A stretch of 64,000 nucleotides of DNA from Paenarthrobacter nicotinovorans. Its GTDB lineage: Bacteria > Actinomycetota > Actinomycetes > Actinomycetales > Micrococcaceae. The notes under the pieces are model-generated. The model did no database searches. It was not told where the DNA came from and saw nothing but the letters and a program-made list of their open reading frames with translations. Made by a program: the position numbers and the translations under genes. The stretch spans positions 62,001 through 126,000 of the forward strand of contig NZ_SZVS01000003.1 in NCBI RefSeq assembly GCF_007670255.1. Direction: 5' to 3'. Below, one piece after another: positions 61,383 through 64,000 of this stretch; position 1 is the stretch's first letter; every line of letters begins with the position of its first letter.

Positions 61383-64000
61383 ATGTCGTCAGGATCCAGC
61401 GTGGAGGATCGGTCCGATGCAGCAGTTGTCCGTGAAGGGTTCTTCGGTGACTACTACGAGCACCTCGCAGAGGAGGACGCCGGGGCATACTCCCCGGAAC
61501 TGCTGATATCCAGGGCCACCAAGCACAAGGCGGTTGCCCAGTCGCGACGACCTGGCAATGCCTTGGTCGAGATCGGCAGTGAGTCCGACCGGAACGTTGT
61601 CTACATTGTTACGGACGACATGCCATTCCTGGTTGACTCGGTCAACGCCGAGCTCGTGCGGCAAAACTGCGCCATCCGCATGGTCATGCACCCACTGTTC
61701 GTGGTCACCCGGGACCGGGTCACCGGCGAAATGAGCAGTGTTTCGCGTGTTCCTTCCACTGTGGGAATTTCCAGCGGTGACACCGCGGCCCTGCCCAGCA
61801 TCGCCCATCTTCTTGGGGATGGGGACAACGCCTCGCACATGGAGTCATGGATTGCGGTCGAAATCGACCGCGTCGGCGATGACACGCGTGAACAGTTGAT
61901 CGAAGGCCTCCACCGCGTCCTCGGTGACGTACGGGCCGCCGTCGAGGACTGGCCGAAAATGCGCAGCAAGGCACTGGAGCTGGCCGAAGCGCTTGGGGGA
62001 GTCTCCCACCCGGAACAAATTGCTGAACTGCGCCAGGCGCAGGACCTTCTCCGATGGCTGGACAATGGGAACTTCACCTTCCTGGGGTACCGCGAATACG
62101 ACCTCGTGAATGAAGACGGCGAAGACGTTCTCCAGCTTCGTGAGGACAGCGGCCTGGGGCTCTTGCGCGCCGGGGACACCACCCGTCAGGTCCAACACCT
62201 GACAGACGCCGGCCGCAAGAAGGCCAGGGAGAAGCGCGCCCTGGTCATCACCAAGGCGAATTCCCGTTCGACCGTCCACCGGCCGGCATACCTTGACTAC
62301 ATTGGCGTCAAGAGCTTCGACGCCCAGGGCAACGTCAATGGCGAACGCCGTTTCATTGGACTGTTTGCCACGAGCGCCTACACCGGCTCTGTCCGCAGCA
62401 TCCCTATTGTCCGCGACAAGGTCGATGCTGTACTGCGCAATGCCGGGTTCCCGATCGATTCACACTCCGGCAAGGACCTCCTCGGTATCCTCGAGACCTA
62501 CCCCAGGGACGAGCTGTTCCAAATCGAGATACCGGACCTGGCCGCGACTGCCATGGGAATCCAACGACTGCAGGAGCGCCGCAGGACGAAGCTGTTCCTG
62601 CGGCCGGACATCTACGGCCGTTTCATGTCCGCAGTCGTGTACCTGCCCCGCGACCGCTATACGACCAGCGTCCGGCTCAGGATCGAGCAGGAACTCCGGG
62701 AGACGTTCCAGGCCGAGACCATCGACTACGAGGCCCGGATAACTGAGTCCGCGCTTGCCCGTGTCTTCTTCCGGATCAGGCTTCCGCGCACCGCTGAGCT
62801 TGCTGAGGTCAATGCCCAGGAACTCGAACACCGGCTGATGCGGGCGTCGAGGTCGTGGAGCGAGGGCATCACCGAGGTCCTCCGCGAGCACCACCCGACC
62901 GAAAGCGCAGACGCTCTGTCTGCCCTCTGGGCCGAAGCGTTCCCCGCCGGATACCGCGTGGATTACGAAGTCGAAGACGCCCTGCAGGACATTGAACGCT
63001 TCGAGAAGTACGGTGCGCAGGCTGAGCGGACCGGCGAGCCCATCAGGAACGTCAGGCCCGGGGTCCACGTATATCTTCCCGAAGGTGCCGGTGAAGCTCT
63101 TGAAGAGGACGCCCGCGTCAAGCTCTACCTGATGGAGCCCAAGAGCCTTAGCCAGATCCTGCCCTACTTCCACAACCTTGGCCTGGAAGTACTGGATGAA
63201 CGGCCGTTCGAGATCGAAACCGCTGATCACCGCGACTTCTTCCTTTATGACCTCGGGCTGAAGTACCCCACGGGAGTCGACCCCCTTGCCACCGGAAGCC
63301 TCTTGGCCGATTCCTTCGGCGCTGCGGTAACCGGTGCTGTGGAGTCGGACAACTTCGACCGGTTGGTGCTCCGGGAAGGCATGCACTGGCGTCAGGTAGT
63401 GGTGCTCCGTGCGTACGCAAAATACATGCGCCAAATGGGAAACACGAACTCCTTCGGCTTCATCGCCGATACCCTCCTGGGCAACCCGGACGTGGCACGT
63501 GGACTCATGGACCTCTTCTCGGCACGGTTCGACCCATCCGTGGCGGACGATGTACGCGATGAACGCCAGGATGCAGCACGGACCTCACTTGCCGAGGCTG
63601 TGGAGCAGGTGGCCACGTTGGATGCTGACCGTGTCCTGCGCACCTTCATCAACCTCATTGAGTCCACCCTGCGGACCAACTACTTCCAGAACAAGGAATA
63701 CCTCAGCTTCAAGCTGGACCCGACCTCCATCGAGGGACTGCCGTTCCCGCGCCCGATGTTCGAAATCTGGGTCTACTCGCCACGTGTTGAAGGCGTCCAC
63801 CTCCGCTTCGGCAAGGTGGCCCGTGGAGGTCTTCGCTGGTCGGACCGCAGGGAGGATTTCCGAACCGAGATTCTCGGGCTGGTCAAGGCCCAGACAGTCA
63901 AGAACGCGGTCATTGTTCCGACGGGTGCCAAGGGCGGCTTCTTCGCCAAGAAACTGCCCAATCCCGCCGTGGACCGCGCCGCGTGGATGGCCGAAGGGAT
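61383..64000 (+). CDS. gdh: NAD-specific glutamate dehydrogenase (large, ~180 kDa type), 3'-truncated
   Basis: An open frame without stop from ATG 61383 to the window end, so about 870 residues of a protein normally near 1600. It catabolises glutamate to 2-oxoglutarate with NAD. It begins SSVEDRSDAAVVREGFFGDYYEHLAEED. ACT-like N-terminal segments follow (VYIVTDDMPFLVDSVNAEL), then FTFLGYREYDL, NTNSFGFIADTLLGNPDVARGLMDLF and GVHLRFGKVARGGLRWSDRREDFRTEILGLVKAQTVKNAVIVPTGAKGGF, the conserved start of the catalytic half. The RBS GGAGG lies 9 nt before the ATG. No stop codon or frameshift is seen in this frame. Confidence 0.95.
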   Translation, partial: MSSGSSVEDRSDAAVVREGFFGDYYEHLAEEDAGAYSPELLISRATKHKAVAQSRRPGNALVEIGSESDRNVVYIVTDDMPFLVDSVNAELVRQNCAIRMVMHPLFVVTRDRVTGEMSSVSRVPSTVGISSGDTAALPSIAHLLGDGDNASHMESWIAVEIDRVGDDTREQLIEGLHRVLGDVRAAVEDWPKMRSKALELAEALGGVSHPEQIAELRQAQDLLRWLDNGNFTFLGYREYDLVNEDGEDVLQLREDSGLGLLRAGDTTRQVQHLTDAGRKKAREKRALVITKANSRSTVHRPAYLDYIGVKSFDAQGNVNGERRFIGLFATSAYTGSVRSIPIVRDKVDAVLRNAGFPIDSHSGKDLLGILETYPRDELFQIEIPDLAATAMGIQRLQERRRTKLFLRPDIYGRFMSAVVYLPRDRYTTSVRLRIEQELRETFQAETIDYEARITESALARVFFRIRLPRTAELAEVNAQELEHRLMRASRSWSEGITEVLREHHPTESADALSALWAEAFPAGYRVDYEVEDALQDIERFEKYGAQAERTGEPIRNVRPGVHVYLPEGAGEALEEDARVKLYLMEPKSLSQILPYFHNLGLEVLDERPFEIETADHRDFFLYDLGLKYPTGVDPLATGSLLADSFGAAVTGAVESDNFDRLVLREGMHWRQVVVLRAYAKYMRQMGNTNSFGFIADTLLGNPDVARGLMDLFSARFDPSVADDVRDERQDAARTSLAEAVEQVATLDADRVLRTFINLIESTLRTNYFQNKEYLSFKLDPTSIEGLPFPRPMFEIWVYSPRVEGVHLRFGKVARGGLRWSDRREDFRTEILGLVKAQTVKNAVIVPTGAKGGFFAKKLPNPAVDRAAWMAEG

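Noticed and set aside
62460..63434. 324-codon minus-strand frame near the window end
   Set aside because: Antisense to NAD-glutamate dehydrogenase, whose open frame runs through the whole region.

Overview
The window is high-GC actinobacterial DNA. Gene content and order fit the Micrococcaceae (Arthrobacter/Paenarthrobacter type). The assignment rests on several blocks whose order matches what I recall of Mycobacterium tuberculosis: uvrD2 / YgjP-like peptidase / DUF2342 / YlbL-type PDZ protease / UPF0182; cysteine desulfurase / mnmA / MetE-like protein; and mtrA-mtrB-lpqB-comF-hpf-secA-Rv3235 family. Codon use is uniform and I see no insertion sequence, prophage or CRISPR array. Most of the window reads as chromosomal core.

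Layout. 0-8.3 kb: 3' part of uvrD2, two metallopeptidase-like genes, a Lon-type PDZ protease and a large UPF0182 membrane protein. 8.4-8.9 kb: two identical initiator tRNA genes, each with its own terminator, separated by a 32-bp tandem repeat. 9-15 kb: GntR regulator, PspA, a TPM-domain envelope protein and an HtrA protease (envelope stress). 15-19.6 kb: electron-transfer flavoprotein etfBA with a PIG-L deacetylase, then gluconate kinase and permease. 19.7-24.6 kb: sigK-rskA with a good SigK-type promoter, TrmL, a J-domain protein, a lipid kinase and a lipoprotein.

24.6-31.7 kb is the most interesting stretch. A helix-turn-helix regulator with a C-terminal cysteine cluster is followed by a cysteine desulfurase, a convergent FAD-dependent reductase and mnmA. 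Two closely matching 25-bp operators lie in front of the regulator and the reductase, suggesting a small redox or Fe-S regulon. Next comes a convergent pair not normally part of this core block: a gluzincin-type metallopeptidase-like protein (HEVTH plus ExxxD) and a metacaspase-like protease (His86/Cys148).

31.9-37.5 kb: a complete peptide/nickel-type ABC transporter (lipoprotein, two permeases, one fused double ATPase). 37.6-46.1 kb: an F420-reductase-like protein, chorismate mutase coupled to a cysteine-free MetE-like protein, a DUF4166 protein, and a tightly overlapping five-gene operon (membrane protein, DUF4129, DUF4350, MoxR, DUF58). 46.3-56.8 kb: MtrAB-LpqB signalling block, ComF, long-form HPF, an AlkZ-like glycosylase and SecA. 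56.9-64 kb: Rv3235-family protein, LysM protein, a leaderless hypothetical, a small HTH protein divergent from an SAF / CpaE-like pair, and the 5' part of the large NAD-glutamate dehydrogenase, which runs off the end.

Several genes have a -10 hexamer only 6-7 nt before the start codon and no ribosome binding site, pointing to leaderless transcripts. Assignments come from reading motifs and remembered family features; no database search was possible.
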